Positions 26,023 through 36,281 of a DNA stretch of 64,000 nucleotides are shown here, in pieces. Under the pieces are notes generated by a model that had not been told where the DNA came from, did no database searches, and saw only the letters and a list, made by a program, of their open reading frames with translations. The stretch lies in assembly GCA_016191525.1 (NCBI GenBank), contig JACPOK010000033.1:186001-250000 (forward strand). The letters are read 5' to 3'. A program made the translations under genes and the position numbers. This stretch comes from Burkholderiales bacterium. GTDB taxonomy: Bacteria > Pseudomonadota > Gammaproteobacteria > Burkholderiales > Burkholderiaceae_C. The first letter of the stretch is position 1; each line of letters opens with the position of its first letter.

Positions 26023-27315
26023 CTAAACAAGGCGCCGCGGCGTGACGGTGAGATCAACCTCGCCGTCCGCGAGGGCGGCGCGCAGCGGCTGGCCCGCACG
26101 CGTCTGCACCACGCTGGTGATTGCCGCGCCATCCAGGTCGGTCAGCAGCGCATAGCCGCGCTGGAGCACCAGCCTGGGGTCCAGCAGCTCCAACCGCAGC
26201 CGGCTGCGCTCCAGGCCGTCCTGCGCCCGCTGGACGCGCTGACGCAGGGCTGCCTGCAGTGCCCCCTGCCGCGTGTCCAGCAAGCCCTCGGCGGCCTGCA
26301 GGCGGGCCCGCACGGCATAGCGCAGCCCCTGCCCTGCATGGGCCAGCCGCAGCTGCTGCGAGGCCATGCGCGCGGAAGGCCGGCCCAAATGCGCCGCCGT
26401 GCTGTCCAGCCGCTGGCTTTCGGTATCCAGGCGCCGCCACGCGGCCACTTGCAGGCGGCCTGCGGACAGCTCAAGCGCGCCGAGCCAGGCCGCCTGCGGC
26501 TGCGCCGCCAGTTCGGCCGCCGCGGTGGGCGTGGGGGCGCGCAGATCGGCCACGAAGTCGGCGATGGTGAAGTCGGTTTCGTGGCCGACGCCGCTGATGA
26601 CCGGCACCGGGCTTTGCGCCACCGTGCGTGCCAGCTGCTCGTCGTTGAAAGCCCACAGGTCTTCGATCGAGCCGCCGCCGCGCACCAGCAGGATGACGTC
26701 GATCGCCCCTGTTTCCGCGATGCGGTACAGGCTGCCGAGCGCGCGCACCAGGTCCGCCGGTGCCTGGCCACCCTGCACCGCCGCCGGCGCCAGGGTGACG
26801 GGAATGTGCGGCACGCGCCGGCGCAGCGCGGTGACCACGTCGTGCAATGCGGCGGCGCCGGTGGACGTCACCAGGCCGATGCCGCGCGGCATCACGGGCA
26901 GTGGCCGCTTGCGCGCCGCATCGAACAGGCCCTCGGCCTCCAGCCGGGCCTTCAGCCGCAGGAACTGCTCGAACAGCGCGCCCTGCCCGGCGCGGGTCAG
27001 GCTCTCGACGATCAGCTGCAGGTCGCCGCGCGGCTCGTACACGCCCAGGCGGCCCTGCACTTCCACGCTGTCGCCGTCGCGCGGGGAAAAGTCCAGCAGG
27101 CCTGCTGCACGGCGGAACATGGCACAGCGCAACTGGCCTTCGCCGTCCTTCAGCTGGAAATAACAGTGCCCGCTGGCCGCGCGCGAGAAGCCCGAAATCT
27201 CGCCGCGCACCGCGACAGGGTTGAACCTGCCCTCCAGCGCTTCAGCAATGGCGCGGCATAGCGCCCCAACCTGCCAGATTCGCGGCGCCAATGCTGGCTG
27301 CGCAAGCTCAGCCAT
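26023..27315 (-). CDS. xseA: Exodeoxyribonuclease VII large subunit
   Basis: 430 residues. An N-terminal OB fold (about 11-110: G-E-I-S-G-F-S-R-A-A-S-G-H-C-Y-F-Q-L-K-D) precedes the catalytic domain with the conserved G-L-V-T-S-T-G-A-A-A-L-H-D, L-L-V-R-G-G-G-S-I-E-D-L-W-A-F-N-D-E and S-G-V-G-H-E-T-D-F-T-I-A-D. A helical, Arg/Gln-rich C-terminal part follows. With XseB it degrades single-stranded DNA; xseB is not in the window. It sits next to sodB, a frequent order in Comamonadaceae. Confidence 0.94.
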   Translation of the reverse strand: MAELAQPALAPRIWQVGALCRAIAEALEGRFNPVAVRGEISGFSRAASGHCYFQLKDGEGQLRCAMFRRAAGLLDFSPRDGDSVEVQGRLGVYEPRGDLQLIVESLTRAGQGALFEQFLRLKARLEAEGLFDAARKRPLPVMPRGIGLVTSTGAAALHDVVTALRRRVPHIPVTLAPAAVQGGQAPADLVRALGSLYRIAETGAIDVILLVRGGGSIEDLWAFNDEQLARTVAQSPVPVISGVGHETDFTIADFVADLRAPTPTAAAELAAQPQAAWLGALELSAGRLQVAAWRRLDTESQRLDSTAAHLGRPSARMASQQLRLAHAGQGLRYAVRARLQAAEGLLDTRQGALQAALRQRVQRAQDGLERSRLRLELLDPRLVLQRGYALLTDLDGAAITSVVQTRAGQPLRAALADGEVDLTVTPRRLV

Positions 27316-27665
27316 CAGCCAAACCGCGCTGCGGCGCCGGTTTGCGGGCCGAACTTAGTCCACAGTCCGCCCCGCAACTGGCTCCAAGGCGGGTTTTCCC
27401 GGCCAGAGCTAGATTTTTCCGAGCAAGCCATTGATTTCATTAACGATTTTCCTGCTCAATTTGTCATCGATTTGTCACGCAGAAGCATTGGCGCGGCTTG
27501 GCGGGGCATGGGGGGTGACTTCTGCACAAAGTTATCCACATCTTCTGTGGGTGTTGTCCTACGACTGCGCAGTTCCATTCCTACGGCCGGGCTCCGTAAG
27601 AGCGGCTTGGGCGCTAGGACATAATCGGGCGCACTGCAACGCCCCGCCCGCCGGAGACCCTTCTT
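27316..27665. other. Intergenic region between xseA and exbB
   Basis: 350 bp without a gene. It is less GC-rich than its surroundings and holds a perfect DnaA box (27532-27540), a short ACTGCGCAGT palindrome at 27564-27573, a loose GTCCTA...TAGGAC pair (about 27556 and 27615) and a -10-like CATAAT at 27620-27625. It probably contains the start signals of both divergent transcripts. No small ORF or recognisable RNA family was seen. Confidence 0.6.
27532..27540 (+). promoter_or_regulatory. Consensus DnaA box
   Basis: TTATCCACA matches the DnaA box consensus at every position. Only one perfect copy was found, so it may mark DnaA-linked regulation of the divergent genes rather than an origin. 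Confidence 0.5.
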
Positions 27666-28295
27666 TTGCTTTCGATCATACAAGCCGCAGGCTGGCCCAT
27701 CTGGCCCCTGGTTGCCTGCTCCATCCTGGCGCTCGCGCTCATCATCGAGCGCTTCATCAGCCTGAAAACCGCCAAGGTCGCGCCACCCCGGCTGCTGGAC
27801 GAAGCGCTGGCCGTTTCGCGCAACGCCGTGCCCGCACCAGACGTGGTGACGCAGCTGGAACAGAACTCGGCCCTGGGCGAGGTGCTGGCGAGCGGCTTTC
27901 GCGCGCTGAATTCCGACCCGCGCTGCAGCGAGGTGGACATGCGCGCGACGATGGAGAGCACCGGCCGCGCCGTGGCCCACCGGCTGGAGCGCTACCTGAG
28001 CGCGCTGGCCACCATCGCTTCGGCGGCGCCGCTGCTGGGCCTGCTGGGCACGGTGATCGGCATGATTGAAATCTTCGGCTCGCAATCGGCCTCGGGCGGC
28101 GCCACCGGCGGCAACCCGGCGCAGCTGGCACACGGCATCTCGGTGGCGCTGTACAACACCGCTTTCGGCCTGATCGTGGCGATCCCCTCCCTGATCTTCT
28201 GGCGCTACTTCCGCGTGCGGGTGGACGAATACCTGCTGACGCTGGAACTGGCGGCCGAGCGCTTCGCGCGCCACCTGAACTCGCTGCGCAAGTGA
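27666..28295 (+). CDS. exbB: ExbB/TolQ/MotA-family proton channel protein
   Basis: 209 residues from a TTG start at 27666, supported by GGAG (27653-27656) with 9-bp spacing; no ATG lies nearby. Three membrane segments are seen: about 10-28, then A-A-P-L-L-G-L-L-G-T-V-I-G-M-I-E-I-F and T-A-F-G-L-I-V-A-I-P-S-L-I-F-W, the last two being the conserved ExbB/TolQ pore helices. With ExbD it converts proton flow into force for TonB or a related partner. It starts the exbB-exbD-lpxK-ycaR-kdsB cluster. Confidence 0.92.
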   Translation: MLSIIQAAGWPIWPLVACSILALALIIERFISLKTAKVAPPRLLDEALAVSRNAVPAPDVVTQLEQNSALGEVLASGFRALNSDPRCSEVDMRATMESTGRAVAHRLERYLSALATIASAAPLLGLLGTVIGMIEIFGSQSASGGATGGNPAQLAHGISVALYNTAFGLIVAIPSLIFWRYFRVRVDEYLLTLELAAERFARHLNSLRK

Positions 28296-28308
28296 GCCGG
28301 GCCCCGCG

Positions 28309-28737
28309 ATGAACTTCCGCCCCCGCCCCCGTGACGAGCCCGAGATCAACCTGATCCCGTTCATCGACGTGCTGCTGGTGGTGCTGATCTTCCTGATGCT
28401 GTCCACCACCTACAGCAAGTTCACAGAGCTGCAGCTGCGGCTGCCGGTGGCCGACGCCGACGCGCAGCGCGACTACCCGAAGGAAGTGATCGTGGCCGTC
28501 AGCAGCGACGGCAAGTACACGGTGAACCGCCAGCCCGTGGGCGGGCGCAGCGTCGAGGCGGTGTCCCAGGCACTCGGCGAGGCCGCCAAGGCCGGCAAGG
28601 ACAGCGTCATCATCATCAGCGCCGACGCCACGGCCGCTCACCAGTCGGTCATCACGGTGATGGAAGCGGCCCGCCGTATCGGGCTGACCCAGATTACCTT
28701 CGCCACCCAGTCCTCGGCCCAGGCCGGGAAGCAGTAG
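28309..28737 (+). CDS. exbD: ExbD/TolR-family biopolymer transport protein
   Basis: 142 residues. One N-terminal membrane helix (residues 14-33) contains the essential Asp, in I-N-L-I-P-F-I-D-V-L-L-V-V-L-I-F. A periplasmic domain of about 100 residues follows, with D-G-K-Y-T-V-N-R-Q-P-V and I-I-I-S-A-D-A-T-A-A-H-Q-S-V. It partners ExbB 13 bp upstream. In Burkholderiales this pair regularly precedes lpxK, so the partner may be an envelope lipid or TonB-type system. Confidence 0.92.
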   Translation: MNFRPRPRDEPEINLIPFIDVLLVVLIFLMLSTTYSKFTELQLRLPVADADAQRDYPKEVIVAVSSDGKYTVNRQPVGGRSVEAVSQALGEAAKAGKDSVIIISADATAAHQSVITVMEAARRIGLTQITFATQSSAQAGKQ

Positions 28738-28739
28738 CC

Positions 28740-29738
28740 ATGCGCCAGGCGCTGCAGCGCGCGTGGCTGCGCCGCGGCGCGCTGGCATGCGCGCTGTGGC
28801 CCCTTTCCCTTCTCTTCGGCATCCTTGCGTCCCTGCGCCGCGCGGCTTACCGGGTAGCCCTGCTGGCCACTGAGCGCATGCCGGTGCCGGTGGTGGTGGT
28901 CGGCAACGTGGTGGCCGGCGGCGCCGGCAAGACGCCGGTGGTGCTGGCGCTGCTGGAGCACCTGCAGGCGCGCGGCCTGCGCGCCGGCGTGGTTTCGCGC
29001 GGCTACGGGCGCGGCACGCGCGACTGCCGCGAAGTTCTGGCCGCAAGCAGCGCGAACGACGCAGGCGATGAACCGCTGCTGATCAAGCACCTGGCCGGCG
29101 TGCCGGTGTTTGTCGCGCCGTCGCGGGCGCAGGCGGCGCGCGCCCTGCTGGCGGCCCACCCCGATACGCAGCTCATCGTGTGCGACGACGGCCTCCAGCA
29201 TTACGCCCTGGCCCGCGACGTCGAGCTGTGCGTGTTCGACGGCCGCGGCGCGGGCAACGGCTGGCTGCTGCCGGCCGGGCCGCTGCGCGAACCCTGGCCG
29301 CGGCCGGTGGACCTCGTCCTGCACAGCGGCAGCCCCCAAGGCATAGAGGGCTTCGCCGTGCAGCGCGAACTGGCGGCCTTCGCGGTGAATGCGAAGGGCG
29401 AGCGGATCGAGTTGGCGGCGCTGCGCGGCCAGCCGGTGATCGCGGTGGCGGGCATTGCCCGTCCGCAGGCGTTCTTCGGCATGCTGGAGCAGCGGGGCCT
29501 GGCCCTGGCGCTGCGGCTGGCGCTGCCGGATCACTATGATTTTGATAGCTGGGACAGCCCGGCTGGTGCGGGCTGCAGCCTGGTTTGCACCGAAAAAGAT
29601 GCCGTGAAGCTGTGGCCGCGCCATCCCGGCGCGTGGGCCGTGCCGCTGCGCGTATCGATGGCCCCCGCGTTCTGGCAGGCCTTTGATCGCCTGCTGGATG
29701 CGAAGCTATCATCGCCCCATGGATCCCAAACTGCTTGA
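28740..29738 (+). CDS. lpxK: Tetraacyldisaccharide 4'-kinase LpxK
   Basis: 332 residues. An N-terminal membrane-associated segment precedes the P-loop-like [14 protein letters not shown] (53-66), then [15 protein letters not shown] and D-D-G-L-Q-H-Y. It phosphorylates the 4' position of the lipid A precursor at the inner membrane. An AT-rich 17-mer palindrome (29533-29549) falls in the variable part near residue 265. The ATG starts 3 bp after exbD. Confidence 0.95.
   Translation: MRQALQRAWLRRGALACALWPLSLLFGILASLRRAAYRVALLATERMPVPVVVVGNVVAGGAGKTPVVLALLEHLQARGLRAGVVSRGYGRGTRDCREVLAASSANDAGDEPLLIKHLAGVPVFVAPSRAQAARALLAAHPDTQLIVCDDGLQHYALARDVELCVFDGRGAGNGWLLPAGPLREPWPRPVDLVLHSGSPQGIEGFAVQRELAAFAVNAKGERIELAALRGQPVIAVAGIARPQAFFGMLEQRGLALALRLALPDHYDFDSWDSPAGAGCSLVCTEKDAVKLWPRHPGAWAVPLRVSMAPAFWQAFDRLLDAKLSSPHGSQTA
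29533..29549. repeat. Intragenic 17-mer palindrome in lpxK
   Basis: ACTAT-GATTTTG-ATAGC, a copy with A for G at the first base of the GCTAY-N7-RTAGC word. It is the only one of six copies in a different codon phase (it reads His-Tyr-Asp-Phe-Asp-Ser). Confidence 0.5.
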
Positions 29739-29925
29739 GCTGCTGGTGTGCCCCGTGACCAAGGGCCACCTGGACTTTGACCGCGAGCGGCAGGAACTGC
29801 TGTCGCGCAGCGCGCGCCTGGCTTACCCCGTGCGCGACGGCATCCCCATCCTGCTGGAAGACGAAGCGCGCACCTTGTCCGACGAGGAACTCGACAAGCT
29901 GCCGGCGCGCACGCCGCTGCCCTGA
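29719..29925 (+). CDS. ycaR: Trm112/YcaR-family small protein
   Basis: 68 residues. [18 protein letters not shown] and [18 protein letters not shown] are typical of the YcaR group, bacterial relatives of the methyltransferase activator Trm112. It carries one Cys rather than a full zinc site. The gene overlaps the 3' end of lpxK by 20 bp and precedes kdsB, the standard lpxK-ycaR-kdsB order. Confidence 0.9.
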   Translation: MDPKLLELLVCPVTKGHLDFDRERQELLSRSARLAYPVRDGIPILLEDEARTLSDEELDKLPARTPLP

Positions 29926-29936
29926 AGGCCGCGGCC

Positions 29937-32343
<2,407 letters not shown>

Positions 32344-32363
32344 TGCTTGCAAACTTTCAAAAA

Positions 32364-32379
32364 CTGGTTAAAAATACAG
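32364..32379 (+). promoter_or_regulatory. LexA (SOS) box 1
   Basis: CTG-N10-CAG with an AT-rich centre (CTGGTTAAAAATACAG), the LexA consensus architecture, 74 bp before the lexA start. Confidence 0.8.
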
Positions 32380-32382
32380 TTA

Positions 32383-32398
32383 CTGGATATTAAGACAG
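32383..32398 (+). promoter_or_regulatory. LexA (SOS) box 2
   Basis: CTGGATATTAAGACAG, a second CTG-N10-CAG site starting 19 bp after the first. Tandem boxes imply cooperative autorepression of lexA. Confidence 0.8.
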
Positions 32399-32452
32399 TC
32401 ATCAGACAGCCCGCTTGTCCAGCCCACACGGCCATCCTGAAGGAGTCGCCCC

Positions 32453-33127
32453 ATGATTGACCAGCCCAAGCTCACGGCCCGCCAGCAGCAGATTCTGGAC
32501 CTGATCCAGAGCGCCATCGCACGCACCGGCGCACCACCCACCCGGGCCGAGATCGCGTCCGAGCTGGGCTTCAAGTCCGCCAACGCCGCCGAGGAGCACC
32601 TCCAGGCGCTGGCCCGCAAGGGCGTGATCGAGCTGGTCAGCGGCACTTCGCGCGGCATCCGCCTCAAGAGCGACGCGCTGCGCTCCATCAACGAATCGCG
32701 CATCAAGCAATTCTCGCTGCCGCTGCAAAGCCTGGCCCAGCTGGCCCTGCCCCTGATCGGGCGGGTGGCCGCCGGCTCCCCCATCCTGGCGCAGGAACAC
32801 GTTGACCAGACCTACTACGTTGAAAGCAGCCTGTTCCAGCGCCGGCCCGACTACCTGCTCAAGGTGCGCGGCATGTCCATGCGCGACGCCGGCATCATGG
32901 ACGGCGACCTGCTGGCCGTGCAGGCCACCAAGGACGCCAAGAACGGGCAGATCGTGGTGGCCCGCCTGGGCGACGACGTCACCGTCAAGCGCTTCCGGCG
33001 CAACAAGCACCTGATCGAGCTGCACGCCGAAAACCCCGATTACCCCACCATCGTGGTGGAGCCCGGCGAGCCCTTCGAGATCGAGGGCCTGGCCGTCGGC
33101 CTGATCCGCAACACGATGCTGATGTAG
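32453..33127 (+). CDS. lexA: LexA repressor
   Basis: 224 residues. A winged helix (1-70, [12 protein letters not shown]) precedes the S24 peptidase-like domain. The self-cleavage bond is A107-G108, with catalytic S142 (G-M-S-M-R-D) and K179 (T-V-K-R-F). It represses SOS genes until RecA filaments trigger autocleavage. Two LexA boxes lie in its own promoter. GAAGGAG stands 7 bp before the ATG. Confidence 0.97.
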   Translation: MIDQPKLTARQQQILDLIQSAIARTGAPPTRAEIASELGFKSANAAEEHLQALARKGVIELVSGTSRGIRLKSDALRSINESRIKQFSLPLQSLAQLALPLIGRVAAGSPILAQEHVDQTYYVESSLFQRRPDYLLKVRGMSMRDAGIMDGDLLAVQATKDAKNGQIVVARLGDDVTVKRFRRNKHLIELHAENPDYPTIVVEPGEPFEIEGLAVGLIRNTMLM

Positions 33128-33249
33128 CCGCTTTCGCAAGGTCTGCCGCAGGTGGCGGGCGTATGGCGCATCTGGCCGCCATCACCCTGCGCAAGAGACC
33201 CGTTCGCAATCCTGCCTGTGTTCAAACTCTGATGTACAGGAGCATTTAC

Positions 33250-33540
33250 ATGGGAATCGCAATTTCCGGCTTCAACGAACTGTTCGCACCCCTGCAGGGG
33301 CTGCTTCGGTGGCTGGTGGTGCCTTCGCGGCAGCCGCGCCGGCAACGGGCTGCGGCCGTGGTGCCGGCAGTGGCCGCAGCCCCGCGCAAGCCGCTGCGGG
33401 TGCTGCGCGTGGTCGATGCCTGCGCGGCGCCGGCCAGCGCCGGGCGCATGGTGATTTCCGGCCGCATGGCCGACGTCTGCGCCGAGCTCGACCGGCTGGC
33501 CGCGCTGGAAGCTCAGGCCCTGGCGGCACCCGCCAGGTAA
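33250..33540 (+). CDS. Small conserved hypothetical protein
   Basis: 96 residues from the ATG at 33250, which has AGGAG with 8-bp spacing; upstream in-frame ATGs lack a site. It starts M-G-I-A-I-S-G-F-N-E-L-F-A-P-L-Q-G and has a basic Arg/Ala/Pro-rich middle. It ends in a compact region, G-R-M-V-I-S-G-R-M-A-D-V-C-A-E-L-D-R-L, that looks conserved. No signal peptide. It overlaps the convergent DUF1993 gene by 28 bp. Function unknown. Confidence 0.7.
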   Translation: MGIAISGFNELFAPLQGLLRWLVVPSRQPRRQRAAAVVPAVAAAPRKPLRVLRVVDACAAPASAGRMVISGRMADVCAELDRLAALEAQALAAPAR

Positions 33541-34031
33541 TCGGCCTTGCCCAGTTCCACGCCGTTGTGGCGCAGGATGGCGTAGGCGGTCGTGATGTGG
33601 AAGAACATGTTGGGCGAGGCCCAGGTCAGCAGGTAAGCCTGGGCTTTCATGGTGCGGGTGGTCTCGCGGCCGATGGGAAAGGTGATGTCCTTGTCTTCGG
33701 TGCCGTCCATCTTGCCGGCCGGCACGCTGGCCAGGTAGTCCAGCGTCTTCTGGATGCGTTCCTTCAGCTCGGGGAACGTGGTTTCCTTGTCCTCGAATTT
33801 GGGTGCTTCCACGCCCGAGATGCGGGCAATGCCGTTCTTGGCCGCGTCACAGGCGATCAGCACCTGGCGGGTGAAGGGCAGCATGTCCGGCGCCAGCCTG
33901 TACTGCGTCAGCGCCGTGGCGTCGAATTTCCGCGCCTCGGCGTGGGCCTGTGCCTTGTCCAGCAGGTGGCTCAGGTTGGACAGCATGTGGCTGAAAACCG
34001 GGATGCTGGCCGAGTACATGGAAATGGTCAT
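33513..34031 (-). CDS. DUF1993-family protein
   Basis: 172 residues. M-Y-S-A-S-I-P-V-F-S-H-M-L-S-N-L-S-H-L-L-D, Y-R-L-A-P-D-M-L-P-F-T-R-Q-V-L-I and an N-M-F-F-H-I-T-T-A-Y-A-I-L-R-H-N-G end match DUF1993, a DinB-like four-helix family of uncertain activity. The conserved His residues could bind metal. AGGAGACTTTTGA precedes the start at 34031. It is divergent from the 2-hydroxyacid dehydrogenase gene. Confidence 0.85.
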   Translation of the reverse strand: MTISMYSASIPVFSHMLSNLSHLLDKAQAHAEARKFDATALTQYRLAPDMLPFTRQVLIACDAAKNGIARISGVEAPKFEDKETTFPELKERIQKTLDYLASVPAGKMDGTEDKDITFPIGRETTRTMKAQAYLLTWASPNMFFHITTAYAILRHNGVELGKADYLAGAARA

Positions 34032-34094
34032 TCAAAAGTCTCCTTGGGGGTAACGAAAGAAGGCCGCGAGCCGTGCTCAGGGCACAATCGGGCC

Positions 34095-35102
34095 ATGAAC
34101 ATTGTGATCCTTGACGACTACCAGGACGCGGTGCGCAAGTTGCAGTGTGCCGCGAAACTGGAAGCCTATCCGGCCAAGGTCTATACCAACACCGTCAAGG
34201 GCATAGGCCAGCTCTCGGTCCGCCTGCGCGACGCGGACATCATCGTCCTGATCCGCGAACGAACCCACATCACCCGCCAGCTGGTGGAAAAACTTCCCCG
34301 GCTGCGCCTGATCGCCCAGACCGGGCGCGCGGGAAGCCACGTCGACATCGAAGCCTGCACCGAGCGCGGCATCGCCGTCGCCGAGGGCGTGGGCTCGCCC
34401 GTGGCGCCGGCCGAACTGGCCTGGGCGCTGATCATGGCGGCCATGCGCCGCCTGCCCCAGTACATCGGCACCCTCAAGCACGGCGGCTGGCAGCAGGCCG
34501 GCATGAAGTCGGCTTCCATGCCGCCCAATTTCGGCCTGGGCCAGGTCCTCAAGGGCAAGACGCTGGGCATCTGGGGCTTCGGCAAGACCGGGCAGCTGGT
34601 GGCCGGGTACGGCAGGGCCTTCGGCATGAACGTGCTGATCTGGGGCCGCGAAACCTCGCGCGAGGCGGCGCAGGCCGCGGGCTACGAGGCGGCGCCCAGC
34701 CGCGAGGAGTTTTTCGCCCGCAGCGACGTGCTGACACTGCACCTGCGGCTGAATGCCGAGACCACCGGCATCGTCACGCTGGAGGACTTCGGCCGCATGA
34801 AGCCCACTTCGCTGCTGGTCAACACCTCGCGCGCCGAGTTGATCGAGCCCGACGCACTGATCGCCGCGCTCAACCGCGGCCGCCCGGGCATGGCGGCTGT
34901 GGACGTGTTCGAGAGCGAACCCATCCTGCAGGGCCATGCCCTTCTTCGCCTGGAAAACTGCATCTGCACGCCGCACATCGGCTACGTGGAGCAGGACAGC
35001 TATGAGCTGTACTTCGGCGCGGCGTTCGACAACGTCGTCAATTTCGTCCAGGGAACGCCGACCAACATCGTCAACCCCGCCGCACTGCAGGTGCGGCGCT
35101 GA
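34095..35102 (+). CDS. D-2-hydroxyacid dehydrogenase family protein
   Basis: 335 residues. The Rossmann segment G-I-W-G-F-G-K-T-G-Q-L-V-A (about 157-169) departs from the usual GxGxxG at its first Gly. L-L-V-N-T-S-R-A-E-L-I with the catalytic Arg, E-S-E-P-I for Glu and C-T-P-H-I-G for His complete the active site. It reduces or oxidises a 2-keto/2-hydroxy acid with NAD(P). The MFS gene follows immediately, so the pair may import and convert one compound (inference). Confidence 0.88.
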   Translation: MNIVILDDYQDAVRKLQCAAKLEAYPAKVYTNTVKGIGQLSVRLRDADIIVLIRERTHITRQLVEKLPRLRLIAQTGRAGSHVDIEACTERGIAVAEGVGSPVAPAELAWALIMAAMRRLPQYIGTLKHGGWQQAGMKSASMPPNFGLGQVLKGKTLGIWGFGKTGQLVAGYGRAFGMNVLIWGRETSREAAQAAGYEAAPSREEFFARSDVLTLHLRLNAETTGIVTLEDFGRMKPTSLLVNTSRAELIEPDALIAALNRGRPGMAAVDVFESEPILQGHALLRLENCICTPHIGYVEQDSYELYFGAAFDNVVNFVQGTPTNIVNPAALQVRR

Positions 35103-35131
35103 ACGCCGCCACCCGCCCCGCCACGCCCGCG

Positions 35132-36271
35132 GTGCTCTGGGCGCTGCTGTTCGGCAACTTCGTCATCGGCACCGGCGTGATGATCGTGCCGGGCACGCTC
35201 AACGAGATCAGCACTTCGCTCGACGTTACCGTGGCCACCGCCGGCCAGCTGATTTCGGCCTCGGCGCTGCTGATGTGCCTGGGCGCGCCCCTGTGCGCGG
35301 CCGTGGTGGCCGGCTGGGACCGCCGCCGCCTGCTGGCCCTGTCGATGCTCTGGTACGGCGTGTTCCACCTGCTGTGCACCGCCATGCCCAGCTTCGGCTC
35401 GCTGCTGGCGGTGCGGGTGCTGGCCGTCATCTCGCCGGCCATCTTCACCCCCCAGGCGGCCGCCTGCGTGGGCCTGCTGGTGCCGCCGGAACAGCGCGGC
35501 CGCGCCATCACCTTCGTTTTCCTGGGCTGGTCGGTGGCTTCGGTGCTGGGCATGCCCATGGGCGCCTTCATCGGCGGCACACTGGGCTGGCAGGCTGCGT
35601 TCGGCGTGGTGGGTGTGCTCAGCCTGGTCAGCGCCGCCTGGGTGTGGCGCGCCATGCCGGACGGCATCCGCCCGCCGGCGCTTTCGCTGGCGGCCTGGCG
35701 GGAGACGCTGCGCTCGCGCGCGCTCATGCTGTGCATCGCCGTCACCGTGCTTTATTCAGCAGGCCAGTTCGTGCTGTTTTCCTACTTCGCTCCGTACTAC
35801 AGGCAGACGGTGGGCATCACGCCCGGCCAGCTGAGCCTGCTGTTCATGTGGTTCGGCGCTTTCGGCTTCCTGGGCAACATGCTGATGTCACGCAACATCG
35901 ACCGCATCGGCGCGCACCGCGCGGTGATGATCGGCGTCGCCCTGATGGCCTTCAGCCTGCTGATCTGGCCGCTGGGCACCACGCTCGTGCTGGCGGCACT
36001 GGTGTCCATCCCCTGGGCGCTGGGCTGCTTTTCTTCCAATTCGGCGCAGCAGGCCCGGCTGGTGGGCATTGCCCCGGCGCTGGCCGCCGGCTCCATCGCG
36101 CTCAACAGCTCGGCGATGTATGCCGGGCAGGCCGTGGGGGCTGCCACCGGCGGCGCGCTGATCGCGGCCGGCCACATGGGATCGCTGCACTGGGCCGGCT
36201 TCGCGGGCCTGGTGCTGGCCATGGCGGCCAGCGCCTGGGCGTCCAGCTACCGCGGCAGCCACCGGTCCTGA
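35132..36271 (+). CDS. MFS transporter (Cmx/arabinose-efflux-like)
   Basis: 379 residues from the GTG at 35132, giving 12 predicted membrane helices. Continuous open reading back to a CTG at 35099, overlapping the dehydrogenase stop, suggests a possible longer N terminus (N-A-A-T-R-P-A-T-P-A). Typical MFS loop: A-G-W-D-R-R-R-L-L (between helices 2 and 3). R-I-G-A-H-R stands at the equivalent loop of the second half. Probably an exporter or importer of a small organic compound; direction and substrate are unknown. Confidence 0.85.
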   Translation: MLWALLFGNFVIGTGVMIVPGTLNEISTSLDVTVATAGQLISASALLMCLGAPLCAAVVAGWDRRRLLALSMLWYGVFHLLCTAMPSFGSLLAVRVLAVISPAIFTPQAAACVGLLVPPEQRGRAITFVFLGWSVASVLGMPMGAFIGGTLGWQAAFGVVGVLSLVSAAWVWRAMPDGIRPPALSLAAWRETLRSRALMLCIAVTVLYSAGQFVLFSYFAPYYRQTVGITPGQLSLLFMWFGAFGFLGNMLMSRNIDRIGAHRAVMIGVALMAFSLLIWPLGTTLVLAALVSIPWALGCFSSNSAQQARLVGIAPALAAGSIALNSSAMYAGQAVGAATGGALIAAGHMGSLHWAGFAGLVLAMAASAWASSYRGSHRS

Positions 36272-36281
36272 AGCCCGGCGC

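Noticed and set aside
27532..27540. Origin of replication near 27.5 kb
   Set aside because: Only one perfect DnaA box, no AT-rich unwinding stretch, and no dnaA, dnaN, gyrB or parAB genes nearby.
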